Below, one piece after another: positions 47,776 to 56,428 of a stretch of DNA of 64,000 nucleotides; positions within the stretch are counted from its first letter, which is position 1, and each line of letters opens with the position of its first letter. The position numbers were made by a program, and so were the translations under genes. The stretch lies in assembly GCF_023111095.1 (NCBI RefSeq), contig NZ_JALGYW010000007.1, positions 62,001 through 126,000 on the forward strand, written 5' to 3'. This stretch comes from Maribellus sp. YY47 (GTDB lineage: Bacteria; Bacteroidota; Bacteroidia; Bacteroidales; Prolixibacteraceae). The notes under the pieces are model-generated. The model searched no databases and was not told the origin of the DNA. It saw nothing but the letters and a program-made list of their open reading frames with translations.

Positions 47776-48840
47776 TTACAACCACTTTTTTCGTTTGAAA
47801 TAATAGAGCAAACCACCTGCCAGCAATAAAATAATACCCCATAAGATTGGATAGGAATATTTGTAATCGAGCTCGGGCATGTACCTGAAATTCATCCCAT
47901 AAATGCCGGCAACAAAAGTCAGGGGGATAAAAATGGATGCAAAGATGGTAAGTGTTTTCATTACTTCGTTCATCTTGTTGCTCATGTTGGAATTGTAAAT
48001 ATTGAGCTGATCCGAAACCAAGCTGTTGTAAAGCTCGATGGCATCGGTGCACTGCACCGCCAGTTCGTACAGGTCGGCCAGAAATTTTTGATTCTTCTCC
48101 TGAATATAGGAATCTTCGGTACGATTAAGAAGCACCAGAAAATCGCGGACCGGCCGAATTGATTTACGCAGGTAATTCAACTCCGTTTTAAACTGATAGA
48201 TCTCTTCTACAATTTTTGTATCCATCTGCCTGAACAAGCGGTCTTCGAGATCTTCCACCTTTGTTCCGATGTTTTCAATCAGAATCGTATAATTATCAAC
48301 GATTGTATCCATCAGCGCATACGCGAGGTAATCATTCCCGTGGCTGCGAATCCGGCCTTTGTTTTTACGAATCCGTTCGCGCACGGGGGTAAACACATCT
48401 CCCCTCCGCTCCTGCAAGGTAATAATACAGTCTTTCCGAAGAATAATGGTGATTTGCTCGGCATGAATCCTGTTCGAATTCTCAACCTGGTGCATCATTT
48501 TCATGATAAAAGCATCGTAGGTCTCTCCGTTATCGTATTTGGGCTGCTGGTCGGTGTTCAGAATATCTTCGAGCAAAAGCGCCGGAAGTTCAAACTCAGA
48601 ACCCAGGGTTTGAATCATGTCCAGGTCGTGTATCCCATATATATTGATCCAGTTAACAGCTTCCGGATTTATTTTGTCCAAAGCTTCGCGGGTGCTGCTC
48701 ACTTCTTCTTCCACCAGGGTTTCAGTATCAATCTGCATGTACTGAATGACGGTTTTTTCCATCTTTTGTTTTCCGATCAGCACCAGCGATCCCGGTACCA
48801 TTCCTTTTGCCTTTGAGCGGTCTTTTAAAAATCGTGCCAT
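47776..48840 (-). CDS. corA: CorA-family magnesium/cobalt transporter
   Basis: A 354-residue divalent cation channel of the inner membrane. The large cytoplasmic domain (about 1-285) has the family pattern NWINIYGIHDLDMIQTLG and the long coiled stalk helix. The two C-terminal helices are joined by the selectivity motif Y-G-M-N (FVAGIYGMNF, about 312-321), and the protein ends in a basic tail FKRKKWL. All signature features are intact. It stands alone between the ABM gene and der. Confidence 0.95.
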   Translation of the reverse strand: MARFLKDRSKAKGMVPGSLVLIGKQKMEKTVIQYMQIDTETLVEEEVSSTREALDKINPEAVNWINIYGIHDLDMIQTLGSEFELPALLLEDILNTDQQPKYDNGETYDAFIMKMMHQVENSNRIHAEQITIILRKDCIITLQERRGDVFTPVRERIRKNKGRIRSHGNDYLAYALMDTIVDNYTILIENIGTKVEDLEDRLFRQMDTKIVEEIYQFKTELNYLRKSIRPVRDFLVLLNRTEDSYIQEKNQKFLADLYELAVQCTDAIELYNSLVSDQLNIYNSNMSNKMNEVMKTLTIFASIFIPLTFVAGIYGMNFRYMPELDYKYSYPILWGIILLLAGGLLYYFKRKKWL

Positions 48841-48909
48841 TGCAAGAATGTTTTCTTAAAGATACTATTTAAACAAGTTAGTCCAAATTGACTGTTAATG
48901 CCTATTAAC

Positions 48910-48949
48910 AAAAAACTCCATCCGAAACGCATTGTTCAAATGGAGCTTT
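48910..48949 (-). terminator. Terminator downstream of der
   Basis: On the minus strand a stem pairs CTCCAT with ATGGAG across an 18-base loop and is followed by six T. It lies 26-65 bases after the der stop codon, the right place for its terminator. Confidence 0.65.
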
Positions 48950-48974
48950 GTATCTTTTTTTGAAGATTCTATTT

Positions 48975-50285
48975 CTATTTCTGGCGGAAAAAGATCTGAA
49001 TCGGCACGCCGGTAAAATTAAAGTTATCGCGCAACTGGTTTTCGATATAACGTTTGTACGGCTCGCGAATGTATTGCGGCAGGTTGGCAAACAAGGCAAA
49101 CGTTGGCGTTGGCGATGGCAACTGCGTACAATACTTAATTTTGACAAACTTACCTTTTACAGCGGGTGGCCCGTAATTTTCAATGGCTTCGAGCAACACT
49201 TCGTTCAATTCCGAAGTTTTAATACGCTGCTTGCGGTTTTCGTACACTTCCATGGCAGTTTCGAGCGCCTTGTGCACACGCTGCTTGGTAAGTGCTGAAA
49301 TGAAAATAATCGGCACATCGGTAAACGGCGCAAAACGTTCCTGAATTTGTTCTGCAAATTTTTTGGTTGAATGTGTATCCTTTTCAATCAAATCCCACTT
49401 GTTTACCAGCACCACAACTCCTTTTTTATTGCGAACGATCAGGTTGAAAATATTCACATCCTGCGCCTCCACTCCACGGGTGGCATCAAGAATCAGTAAA
49501 CACACATCCGAGCTTTCGATGGTACGAACCGAGCGCAGCACCGAATAAAACTCAAGATCTTCGTTCACTTTTCCCTTCTTCCGCAAACCGGCGGTGTCGA
49601 CGATCATAAAATCGTGCCCAAATTTATTGTAGCGCGTATGAATGGAATCACGGGTGGTACCTGCCACATCGGTTACAATGTTGCGGTTTTCCCCGATCAA
49701 GGCATTGATAAATGACGATTTACCTACATTCGGCCTTCCCACTACCGACAAGTGAGGCAATTCGTGCTCCTCTTCCACGTCCGATGTTTTGGGAAGTTTA
49801 TCCACCAGCACGTCAAGCATATCGCCGGTACCGCTACCTGTCATTGAAGAAATGCAGAAAATCTCTCCCAAGCCCAGGCCGTAGAATTCCTGTGCATCCA
49901 TGATACGCTGATTGTTATCTACTTTGTTAACTACCAGCACCACTTCTTTTTTACTTCTGCGAAGGATATTTGCGACGGCATCATCAAGATCGGTTATCCC
50001 GGATTCAACATCAACTACAAACACTATCACATCCGCCTCATCGATTGCCAGGTGCACCTGCTTGTTGATCTCCGCTTCAAATACATCATCCGAATTTACC
50101 ACGTAGCCTCCGGTATCGATCACCGAAAATTCCACGCCGTTCCACTGGCTTTTCCCGTAATTGCGGTCGCGGGTTACACCGGCCGTTTCATCCACGATGG
50201 CTTTACGCTGTTCAATCAAACGGTTAAAAAGTGTCGATTTCCCAACGTTAGGTCTTCCTACTATTGCTACTATTTTGCTGCTCAT
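48975..50285 (-). CDS. der: Ribosome biogenesis GTPase Der (EngA)
   Basis: Essential double GTPase that assists 50S ribosomal subunit assembly. The 436 residues hold G domain 1 ([15 protein letters not shown] near 9, DTGGYV, NKVD), G domain 2 ([16 protein letters not shown] near 183, [15 protein letters not shown]) and a C-terminal KH-like domain with [17 protein letters not shown] and a FFRQK end. All G motifs are intact. It lies 96 bases downstream of era. Confidence 0.97.
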   Translation of the reverse strand: MSSKIVAIVGRPNVGKSTLFNRLIEQRKAIVDETAGVTRDRNYGKSQWNGVEFSVIDTGGYVVNSDDVFEAEINKQVHLAIDEADVIVFVVDVESGITDLDDAVANILRRSKKEVVLVVNKVDNNQRIMDAQEFYGLGLGEIFCISSMTGSGTGDMLDVLVDKLPKTSDVEEEHELPHLSVVGRPNVGKSSFINALIGENRNIVTDVAGTTRDSIHTRYNKFGHDFMIVDTAGLRKKGKVNEDLEFYSVLRSVRTIESSDVCLLILDATRGVEAQDVNIFNLIVRNKKGVVVLVNKWDLIEKDTHSTKKFAEQIQERFAPFTDVPIIFISALTKQRVHKALETAMEVYENRKQRIKTSELNEVLLEAIENYGPPAVKGKFVKIKYCTQLPSPTPTFALFANLPQYIREPYKRYIENQLRDNFNFTGVPIQIFFRQK

Positions 50286-50381
50286 TTCTTTCTTCTTTGT
50301 TTAAGGACCAAAGTCCGGTGTTTCCTGTCATTGCTTAACAAGAAATTCTCATTACTCACTACTAAATACTCTCTGCTGGAA

Positions 50382-51266
50382 TTAATACGCGTCGTAACCA
50401 AATTTCTTCAGCTGACGGTCTGTTTCCCGCCAGTCTCTGGCCACTTTCACATACAATTCGAGGAATATTTTTTTATCGAAAAACTCTTCTGCATCTGCAC
50501 GCGCTTCAGAGCCCACTCTTTTAATCATTTTCCCCTGGTGCCCGATAATGATTCCTTTCTGGCTGTCGCGCGAAACATAAATCACTGCTCTTATATTGAT
50601 CAGTTTTTCCGTTTCCTTGAACTCTTCCACTTCCACTTCCACCGAATAAGGAATTTCCTTTTGGTAGTTCAACAAAATCTTTTCGCGGATAATTTCCTGT
50701 ACAAAAAAGCGTTCGTTCCGGTCGGTCAGTTCATCTTTTGGGAAGAATGGCGGACTTTCGGGCAACAACTCCAGGATGCGGTCGAAGATCGGTGCAATGT
50801 TAAATTTTTCGAGGGCCGAAATCGGAAAAACATCCGCGCCCGGAAAAACATCTCTCCAGTAATCGTAAAGTTTTAGCACTTCTTCCTGGTTCGACAAATC
50901 GATCTTGTTGATCAATACAATCACCGGCATATTCGACTTGCGTACCTTTTCAATGTACTCCGGATTCTTGTCACTCTTTTCCTTTACATCGGTTACAAAC
51001 AAAATCACATCCGCGTCGATCAGCGCCGAATCAACAAATTTCATCATCGATTCCTGTAGTTTGTAACTGGGTTTCAGAATACCGGGTGTATCCGAGTAAA
51101 CGATCTGGAATTCATCGCCACTAACAATGCCTTTGATGCGGTGGCGGGTGGTTTGCATTTTTTGGGTGATAATGGAGAGTTTTTCTCCAACGAGTGCGTT
51201 CATGATCGTGGATTTCCCTACGTTGGGATTTCCAACAATGTTCACAAAGCCTGCTTTATGTGTCAT
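50382..51266 (-). CDS. era: GTPase Era
   Basis: GTPase that binds 16S rRNA and helps mature the 30S subunit. I take the ATG at 51266 (MTHKAGFVNIVG); the longer open frame to 51368 adds an unlikely N-terminal leader. The 294-residue product has GNPNVGKSTIMNALVG, the Era-specific switch TRHRIKGIV, DTPGILKP, NKID, and a C-terminal KH domain with GIIIGHQGKMIKRVG followed by the KIFLELYVKVARDWR segment. It is complete and lies upstream of der. Confidence 0.97.
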   Translation of the reverse strand: MTHKAGFVNIVGNPNVGKSTIMNALVGEKLSIITQKMQTTRHRIKGIVSGDEFQIVYSDTPGILKPSYKLQESMMKFVDSALIDADVILFVTDVKEKSDKNPEYIEKVRKSNMPVIVLINKIDLSNQEEVLKLYDYWRDVFPGADVFPISALEKFNIAPIFDRILELLPESPPFFPKDELTDRNERFFVQEIIREKILLNYQKEIPYSVEVEVEEFKETEKLINIRAVIYVSRDSQKGIIIGHQGKMIKRVGSEARADAEEFFDKKIFLELYVKVARDWRETDRQLKKFGYDAY

Positions 51267-51449
51267 TATTTCAATTTTAGGTGATCCTTCCTTTTCAGGA
51301 ATTCTAAATAAATTACTAAAAATCAGCGCAAAGATAAACGAATTTCGGGAGATTGAAACAATCACCACAAAATTGCAGCTTTTTCGTATTACTATGTTAT
51401 CGCACCTCTGTTTCGATCAATTCAAAGGGCGATGATTCAAGACCTTTTT

Positions 51450-52310
51450 TCACCGCAAATCTTCGATCAGTTCAGCATTGAGTGCACCCGAGGCAATCTC
51501 ACGCACTTCACCGGTCATGCGGATTTCCCAATCCTCATCGATTTCAATGCGAAGATTTCCCCCCGGCATTTTGATGGTCAGGTTTCTTTCGGTCAGTCCG
51601 CGTTTAATAACGGTTGCAGCCACCGCACACGACGAACTTCCGGAAGCCAGTGTCCAGCCAGCGCCCCGTTCCCAGATCATGGCTTCCACTTCAGTCGGCG
51701 AAATCACCTTTGCAAACTGCACATTAATACGGTTCGGGAACATCGGATGGTTTTCAATGTCAGAGCCATAGCTTTTTACTTCTGCTTCATCCAACTCATC
51801 AACCAATATTACACAATGCGGGTTTCCCACCGAAACACAGTTTATTTTAAACGACTTGTCGTGCAAATGCAAAGGTTTGTCGATACATTCAGCAGCCTCA
51901 ATGTTCACCGGAACTTTCGCTGATTCAAAAATGGCTTTGCCCATATCCACCTTAATCGTATGTGCTTTGCCGTTGCGCTCTGCCACAATCTCGGCAGTAA
52001 CCAGTCCGCCGGGTGTTTCAATGCTAAATCGTTTTTCAGCGGTATGCCCGTGATCATACAGAAACTTCGAAAAAATCCGCAGGCCGTTCCCGCTTTTTTC
52101 CGCTTCCGATCCATCGGGGTTTAAAATGCGCAAGCCAAAATCAGCTACTTCTGACGGCACTTTCAACAAAATTCCGTCGGAGCCAATTCCAAAGTGCACA
52201 TCACAAATCCGAACAATGGCTTTTTTAGTCAATTCAAAAGTGATCGTATCCTGGTCAAGTACAATGTAGTCGTTACCTAATCCGTGTGATTTGATATAGA
52301 AATTTTGCAT
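51450..52310 (-). CDS. dapF: DapF-like diaminopimelate epimerase with altered active-site Cys
   Basis: A 286-residue two-lobed epimerase of the DapF fold, which in lysine and peptidoglycan synthesis converts LL- to meso-diaminopimelate. The N-terminal GLGNDYIVLD and FGIGSDGIL match, and so does the second lobe with ERGAGWTLASGSSSCAVAA, where Cys228 fits the second catalytic Cys. The first catalytic Cys, expected in CGNG, is replaced: the sequence is EAEKSGNGLRIF with Ser73. The protein may therefore be slow, use a different mechanism, or act on another amino acid. The dapL gene nearby supports a lysine-pathway role. It lies 12 bases beyond the end of the RAYT transposase gene. Confidence 0.85.
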   Translation of the reverse strand: MQNFYIKSHGLGNDYIVLDQDTITFELTKKAIVRICDVHFGIGSDGILLKVPSEVADFGLRILNPDGSEAEKSGNGLRIFSKFLYDHGHTAEKRFSIETPGGLVTAEIVAERNGKAHTIKVDMGKAIFESAKVPVNIEAAECIDKPLHLHDKSFKINCVSVGNPHCVILVDELDEAEVKSYGSDIENHPMFPNRINVQFAKVISPTEVEAMIWERGAGWTLASGSSSCAVAATVIKRGLTERNLTIKMPGGNLRIEIDEDWEIRMTGEVREIASGALNAELIEDLR

Positions 52311-52322
52311 AATCGTAAGAAT

Positions 52323-52751
52323 TTAATTGCTTTCAAAGTTATAATTCCTGACAAATTCGGCATACTCTTCATCCCAACTTTTCTTCCGATGGTGCTCTTC
52401 CTGATTTAAAATATATGCTTCAACTTTTTTAACCTGAGACTCGCTGACCGACACCGCAAAATATTCACTCGCCCATTCGAATTTACCTTTTATCAGTCCA
52501 TTTTTATTTATCCAGAACGAAGACTCTCCTTTTATTAACTGAATCACTTTTGCCAGACTTTGATCCGGATTCAACGACAACAAACAATGGATGTGCTCTT
52601 TTCCTCCATTTATAACTCTAATATATATTCCTTTCGATTTTGCGTTTTCCAGGATATGATTCAGGATTTCTCGCTTATTCGATGCATTAATCACAGGAGC
52701 TCTTCCTTTTGTACTCCAAACACAGTGTAGCCAGTTTCTTACGTACGACAT
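52323..52751 (-). CDS. REP-associated tyrosine transposase (RAYT, IS200-like TnpA)
   Basis: A 142-residue HUH-type single-strand transposase. The metal-binding HUH motif is GGKEHIHCLLSL (about 50-61) and the catalytic Tyr is in EAYILNQEEHH (about 112-122). The conserved N-terminal HCVWSTKGRAPVI and the middle SSFWINKN fit the RAYT branch of IS200/IS605 transposases, which act on REP palindromes and are usually single-copy domesticated genes. Palindromic REP-like elements lie directly upstream (52765-52860) and again at 53791-53883, supporting the assignment. The reading frame is complete. Confidence 0.9.
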   Translation of the reverse strand: MSYVRNWLHCVWSTKGRAPVINASNKREILNHILENAKSKGIYIRVINGGKEHIHCLLSLNPDQSLAKVIQLIKGESSFWINKNGLIKGKFEWASEYFAVSVSESQVKKVEAYILNQEEHHRKKSWDEEYAEFVRNYNFESN

Positions 52752-52764
52752 CGTTTTTATGCTT

Positions 52765-52860
52765 TGGGTTAAGAGCTAAAGCCCGGATTATTATGGTTCC
52801 ATAGCCCAGGCTTAAGCCTGGGGTTACTGAAAAGTTACAACCAATGGGTTTTAAGCCACA
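52765..52860. repeat. REP-like palindromic element, copy A
   Basis: A composite of three parts: GGGTTAAGAGCTAAAGCCC at the left, a near-perfect central palindrome CCCAGGCTTAAGCCTGGGG at 52805-52823, and TGGGTTTTAAGCCACA at the right. It lies immediately upstream of the RAYT gene. Its right end supplies the stop codon (52851-52853) of the HEPN-like gene. It matches copy B at 53791-53883 in the same orientation, including an identical stretch of the palindrome plus TTACTGA. Confidence 0.88.
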
Positions 52861-53732
52861 ATCTTTTTGTTGTTATTCAAAATTATATTTTGCAAAAGCA
52901 CCATTGTAAGATTTAAAACAAACAAAGCATCCGACTGACTGGCAGAGCCGTTTGTTGGATGAACACCGGCCTTGTCTTTTCTTACCCGCTCCAGAAAACT
53001 ATTGATATCTGTGTAAATGGAGTTGGTCAGTTCATAATCCGACAACAAATTATTTCTCTTAGCCTCCTTTAAAAGAATGCTGATATTCTTTTTCTGATTG
53101 ACTTCTCCATCCACCAAAATCTGCAAAGCAGCCTGAACCGCATTGATCGACTTTGTTATCACATCCTCGTAATCTTTTCCCCGAAAACTTTCAAATGCTT
53201 TATTTAACTCACTGTTTACACCATCGTAAGTCGGATCATCCAGCAGCCTAAACGTGGGATCATAAATTTCTTCTACAATTTTCTCCGATTGTCGAGGGAC
53301 AAATTGATTGTTGCGGATCATAATGTTTATGCTATACTGATCAAATAAATCATCCAAATAATTTAATACTTCAATTTTAGATGGCCACGAAGCATTATAT
53401 TTTTGCAGATAAATGCTTAAAAAATCATACAAGAAAAACTCATTTTCAAGGCAGAAGAATCTATACAATACTTCCTCTATCCTTTCAACATCTGAGTTGA
53501 ATTGGATCATTTCAGGGATATACCCAAATGACATTCGCTTATAATGTATCTGAAACTCTTTCAATATGCCAATCAAATACGCATCATATTTCATAAAAAA
53601 AGGAAATAACAATCGATTGAAAATATCCCATCTATCCTCAACTGAAATATCTTCCCAACTCCTTAATTCCAATTTTGGATAGAACTTTTCTTTTAAATCA
53701 GGTCGTGTTTGAGAATAACTTTTGAATTCCAT
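52851..53732 (-). CDS. HEPN/Abi_C-like protein, candidate abortive-infection gene
   Basis: A 293-residue soluble protein with no close match I can name. The N-terminal two thirds are helical, with aromatic-rich segments (WDIFNRLLFPFFMKYDAYLIG). The C-terminal region, about 190-285, resembles the abortive infection C-terminal (Abi_C) domain: GKDYEDVITKSINAVQAALQ, then SFLERVRKDKAGVHPTNG, then SDALFVLNLTMVLLQ. R-K-D-K-A-G-V-H fits the R-x(4-6)-H active-site motif of HEPN ribonucleases. The gene is visibly more AT-rich than der, era and dapF next door, and lies between two direct REP-like copies beside a RAYT transposase, suggesting acquisition. A phage-defence or RNA-cleaving role is inference. 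Confidence 0.7.
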   Translation of the reverse strand: MEFKSYSQTRPDLKEKFYPKLELRSWEDISVEDRWDIFNRLLFPFFMKYDAYLIGILKEFQIHYKRMSFGYIPEMIQFNSDVERIEEVLYRFFCLENEFFLYDFLSIYLQKYNASWPSKIEVLNYLDDLFDQYSINIMIRNNQFVPRQSEKIVEEIYDPTFRLLDDPTYDGVNSELNKAFESFRGKDYEDVITKSINAVQAALQILVDGEVNQKKNISILLKEAKRNNLLSDYELTNSIYTDINSFLERVRKDKAGVHPTNGSASQSDALFVLNLTMVLLQNIILNNNKKIVA

Positions 53733-53790
53733 CGTGCGTTTTGTTTTTCATAAAATTAGGAATTTCTGTCAATTTATGAAGTCACTCATC

Positions 53791-53883
53791 TTAAGGGCTA
53801 AAGCCCAACATTACCGCATCCCATAACCCCAGGCTTAAGCCTGGGGTTACTGAATCAAAAGCAACTACGGGTTTTAACCCACA
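53791..53883. repeat. REP-like palindromic element, copy B
   Basis: Same layout and orientation as copy A: TTAAGGGCTAAAGCCCA at 53791-53807, the palindrome AACCCCAGGCTTAAGCCTGG with its right arm to 53848, and GGGTTTTAACCCACA at 53869-53883. Here the terminal half-palindromes are more perfect than in copy A. It lies about 60 bases upstream of the HEPN-like gene start. Confidence 0.88.
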
Positions 53884-53963
53884 ACTTACCCATACTTTCA
53901 TTAAAAAAATCTAAATAAGAATTAGCCCGGTTCACGAAGAAAGGTGTCGCCACTTATATTTCT

Positions 53964-53971
53964 TATCTTAG
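53964..53971 (+). promoter_or_regulatory. Possible -7 box for dapL
   Basis: TATCTTAG matches seven of eight positions of TAnnTTTG and is 35 bases before the dapL start codon. No good -33 box is seen, so this is tentative. Confidence 0.35.
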
Positions 53972-54006
53972 CGGCTTCAATTGAAATTCAATAAAAACAG
54001 ATAGAT

Positions 54007-55236
54007 ATGGCATTAATTAATGAAAATTACCTGAAGCTTCAGGCGGGTTATCTCTTCCCCGAAATCGGGCGGCGTGTGAATGATTTTATTGCAGCCAACC
54101 CCGATAAAAAAGTGATCAAAATGGGTATTGGCGATGTAACGCAACCTTTGGTGCCGAGTGTTGTAAAAGCATTCCACGAAGGCGTGGAAGAAATGGCCAA
54201 AGGCGAAACGTTTAAAGGTTACGGCCCGGAACAAGGTTATGCTTTTTTGCGTGAAGCCATTGCCAAACATTCATACCAGGACAAAGGTGTTAATATTTCT
54301 GCCGGCGAAATTTTTATTTCCGACGGCTCGAAATGTGATACCGGCAACATCCAGGAAATTTTTGGAAACGATAATAAAATAGCCATCTGCGACCCGGTTT
54401 ACCCGGTGTATGCCGACACTACAGTAATGTCGGGCAAAACCGGCACCTGCCAGACCAACGGCTACTACGAAAACATTGTTTACATGCCGTGCACCAAAGA
54501 CAATGGTTTTATTCCGGAACTTCCTACCGAAACTCCGGACCTGATCTTCCTGTGCTATCCGAATAACCCAACCGGAACAGTGGCATCGAAAGAAGAGCTG
54601 AAAAAGTGGGTGGATTATGCTATCGAAAAAAATGCGATCATCCTTTACGATGCAGCCTACGAAGCCTTTATTCAGGACGACAGCATTCCACGTTCGATTT
54701 ACGAGATTGAAGGCGCCAGGAAAGTGGCCATCGAATTCCGCAGTTTCTCGAAAACAGCTGGATTCACAGGAACGCGTTGTGCCTTCACGGTAATCCCGGA
54801 TGATTTGGTAGCTTTCGACAAAAGTGGTAAAGCTCACCCGGTGAAACCCTTGTGGAACCGTCGCCAGTCGACCAAATTCAACGGTGTTTCATACCCGGTA
54901 CAAAAAGCGGCTGCCGCCATTTTCACCGAAGAAGGGAAAAAAGAAGTAAGCGAAGTAATTGCCTACTACATGGAAAATGCGCGCATTATGAAAGAAAGCC
55001 TGGCGAATGCCGGTTACGAAGTATTTGGCGGCGAAAATGCGCCTTACATTTGGGTAAAAACCAAAAACGGCATGAAATCGTGGGAATTTTTTGACAAGGT
55101 TTTAACGGAAGCCAACGTGGTGGGAACTCCCGGTTCAGGCTTTGGTCCTTCGGGCGAAGGCTACTTCCGTTTTTCAGCTTTTGCCGACCGCGAAAATGTG
55201 CTGGAAGCGATGGACAGAATCAAAAATATGAATTAA
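54007..55236 (+). CDS. dapL: LL-diaminopimelate aminotransferase
   Basis: PLP enzyme that converts tetrahydrodipicolinate directly to LL-diaminopimelate, bypassing the acylated steps of lysine synthesis. The 409 residues match the DapL family from the start ([20 protein letters not shown]) through [45 protein letters not shown] and the PLP lysine in [19 protein letters not shown]. The C-terminal [20 protein letters not shown] is also diagnostic. With the DapF-like gene upstream it places this organism on the aminotransferase variant of the pathway. A terminator follows. Confidence 0.97.
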   Translation: MALINENYLKLQAGYLFPEIGRRVNDFIAANPDKKVIKMGIGDVTQPLVPSVVKAFHEGVEEMAKGETFKGYGPEQGYAFLREAIAKHSYQDKGVNISAGEIFISDGSKCDTGNIQEIFGNDNKIAICDPVYPVYADTTVMSGKTGTCQTNGYYENIVYMPCTKDNGFIPELPTETPDLIFLCYPNNPTGTVASKEELKKWVDYAIEKNAIILYDAAYEAFIQDDSIPRSIYEIEGARKVAIEFRSFSKTAGFTGTRCAFTVIPDDLVAFDKSGKAHPVKPLWNRRQSTKFNGVSYPVQKAAAAIFTEEGKKEVSEVIAYYMENARIMKESLANAGYEVFGGENAPYIWVKTKNGMKSWEFFDKVLTEANVVGTPGSGFGPSGEGYFRFSAFADRENVLEAMDRIKNMN

Positions 55237-55260
55237 GAAATTCAGCAATACAATACTCAG

Positions 55261-55290
55261 AAGCCGGTTATTTAGCCGGCTTTTGTTTTT
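55261..55290 (+). terminator. Rho-independent terminator of dapL
   Basis: A 7-base stem AAGCCGG paired with CCGGCTT, an 8-base loop and a T-rich tail (TTTTGTTTTT), starting 25 bases after the dapL stop codon. Confidence 0.88.
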
Positions 55291-55622
55291 CCGTCAATTT
55301 CGGAATACTTTTTATTTCACGCCGATTACCGCAAATTCCATTTCATCCCAATGGGTGAATTCATTTTCTGCGTAAATCTGCGTTATCTGTGTGCCGTTAA
55401 ATTCCGCTTACGGAACTTCAGTATAAAATCAGATCAATGCGGAAATGAATAATAATTGTGTTTTTACCCGTAAATCAGGTCCACTGAGCTTCTATAAAAG
55501 CCACATCCTTTGGGCGTGTTTGTTTACTCGCCAAAATCACGGATAAAGCCGAAAACCATAACCCGATTCGCTGAAGTTGGCTGCATTCAACATATCAGAC
55601 CGAAACCGGGCATCGTTAGACT

Positions 55623-56063
55623 TCGGCATTTGGACAAGAACCATTCTGCCATCAGACAGCCCCTATCTTATGCCAGAGAAAAGCTCGCTGATTGGGTAAA
55701 GTCCTTATCTGTTGTAAGAAAACCCTCCTCTTTTATAAGATAACTTCTATCGGGCGGGGTAGCATCATTCTCTGATGCAAGATAATCTTCATCTTATACC
55801 AGAGAAAGGCTATCGGGCGGGGTAGAGAGATTATCTTCCAGAAGATAACCCTCCTCTTCTATAAGATAACCCCTATCGGGCGGGGTAGCATCATTCTCTG
55901 ATGCAAGATAATCTTCATCTTATACCAGAGAAAGGCTATCGGGCGGGGTAGAGAGATTATCTTCCAGAAGATAACCCTCATCAGTTAAAAGATCCACCTT
56001 ATCGGGCAGATGGGAGCCATTCTCTGATACAAGATAGCTTTCCTCTTTTTATCCCGACACCTG
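55623..56063. repeat. Seven-unit 63-bp tandem array with 126-bp dimer order
   Basis: The motif ATCGGGCGGGGTA or its variant begins at 55749, 55812, 55875, 55938 and 56001, exactly 63 bases apart each time. Two unit types alternate: type 1 (CATCATTCTCTGATGCAAG, then ATACCAGAGAAAGGC) and type 2 (GAGAGATTATCTTCCAGAAG, then CCCTCCTCTTCTATAAG). The units at 55749 and 55875 are identical over all 63 bases. Two degenerate units precede (55623 and 55686) and the last two decay toward the end. All six frames are closed by stops inside the units, so it does not encode a repeat protein. Small inverted repeats such as TTATCTTCCAGAAGATAA occur within units. Function unknown. Confidence 0.93.
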
Positions 56064-56381
56064 GAATTTTGTTTGAGAATGCTAATCGGGTAGGAGGAAA
56101 CTAAACCACTATGCACCGGAAGTACATAGGTTTAAAATTGAATGAAATTCAAAAGAAGAATTAAGACATGAGATGTAAGTAATGAGTGACGAGACAAGAG
56201 TAGTAAGAATTAAAAAATTCAGATACTTGGATCTGGTCATCAGACCGATAATTTGCCGCCGACTTCCTTCAGATTCCACCTCGCGGAGGACACCCTTGTT
56301 TCAAGCTAACACTTCCCCCTATCAAGGCGTATCCGGGACCTACACCCTGGAGTTATGCCCCATACCGGGCGGCTAACAATA
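56064..56381. other. Noncoding stretch with possible mobile-element relict
   Basis: No real gene is supported. The part at about 56255-56376 (CTTCAGATTCCACCTCGCGG through CCCCATACCGGGCGGCTAAC) resembles, from memory, a short noncoding sequence that recurs between genes in many Bacteroidota and may derive from a mobile element or intron end. I could not confirm this. A 64-codon open frame lies across it but looks accidental. Confidence 0.35.
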
Positions 56382-56409
56382 AAAAATCCGGTAAGCACTG
56401 CTCCCGGAT
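56382..56409 (-). terminator. Terminator of the class I aminotransferase gene
   Basis: On the minus strand GATCCGG pairs with CCGGAT around a 12-base loop and is followed by a run of T. It lies about 20 bases after the aminotransferase stop codon. Confidence 0.85.
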
Positions 56410-56428
56410 CTTCCAATATCTTATATCA

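Noticed and set aside
50052-50876. 274-codon plus-strand open frame opposite der and era
   Set aside because: Long, but fully antisense to the conserved GTPase genes and rich in Phe and Cys as expected of a shadow frame.
55510-55743. 77-codon plus-strand open frame running into the repeat array
   Set aside because: It has no recognisable domain, ends inside the tandem array, and its last part is simply a degenerate repeat unit. The frame is not kept in the other units.
55623-56063. CRISPR array
   Set aside because: The repeats are directly contiguous 63-base units with no unique spacers, and no cas gene is near.
56182-56376. 64-codon open frame in the possible mobile-element relict
   Set aside because: Composition is unlike the neighbours and similar short frames appear by chance on such noncoding sequences. 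No start signal was seen.
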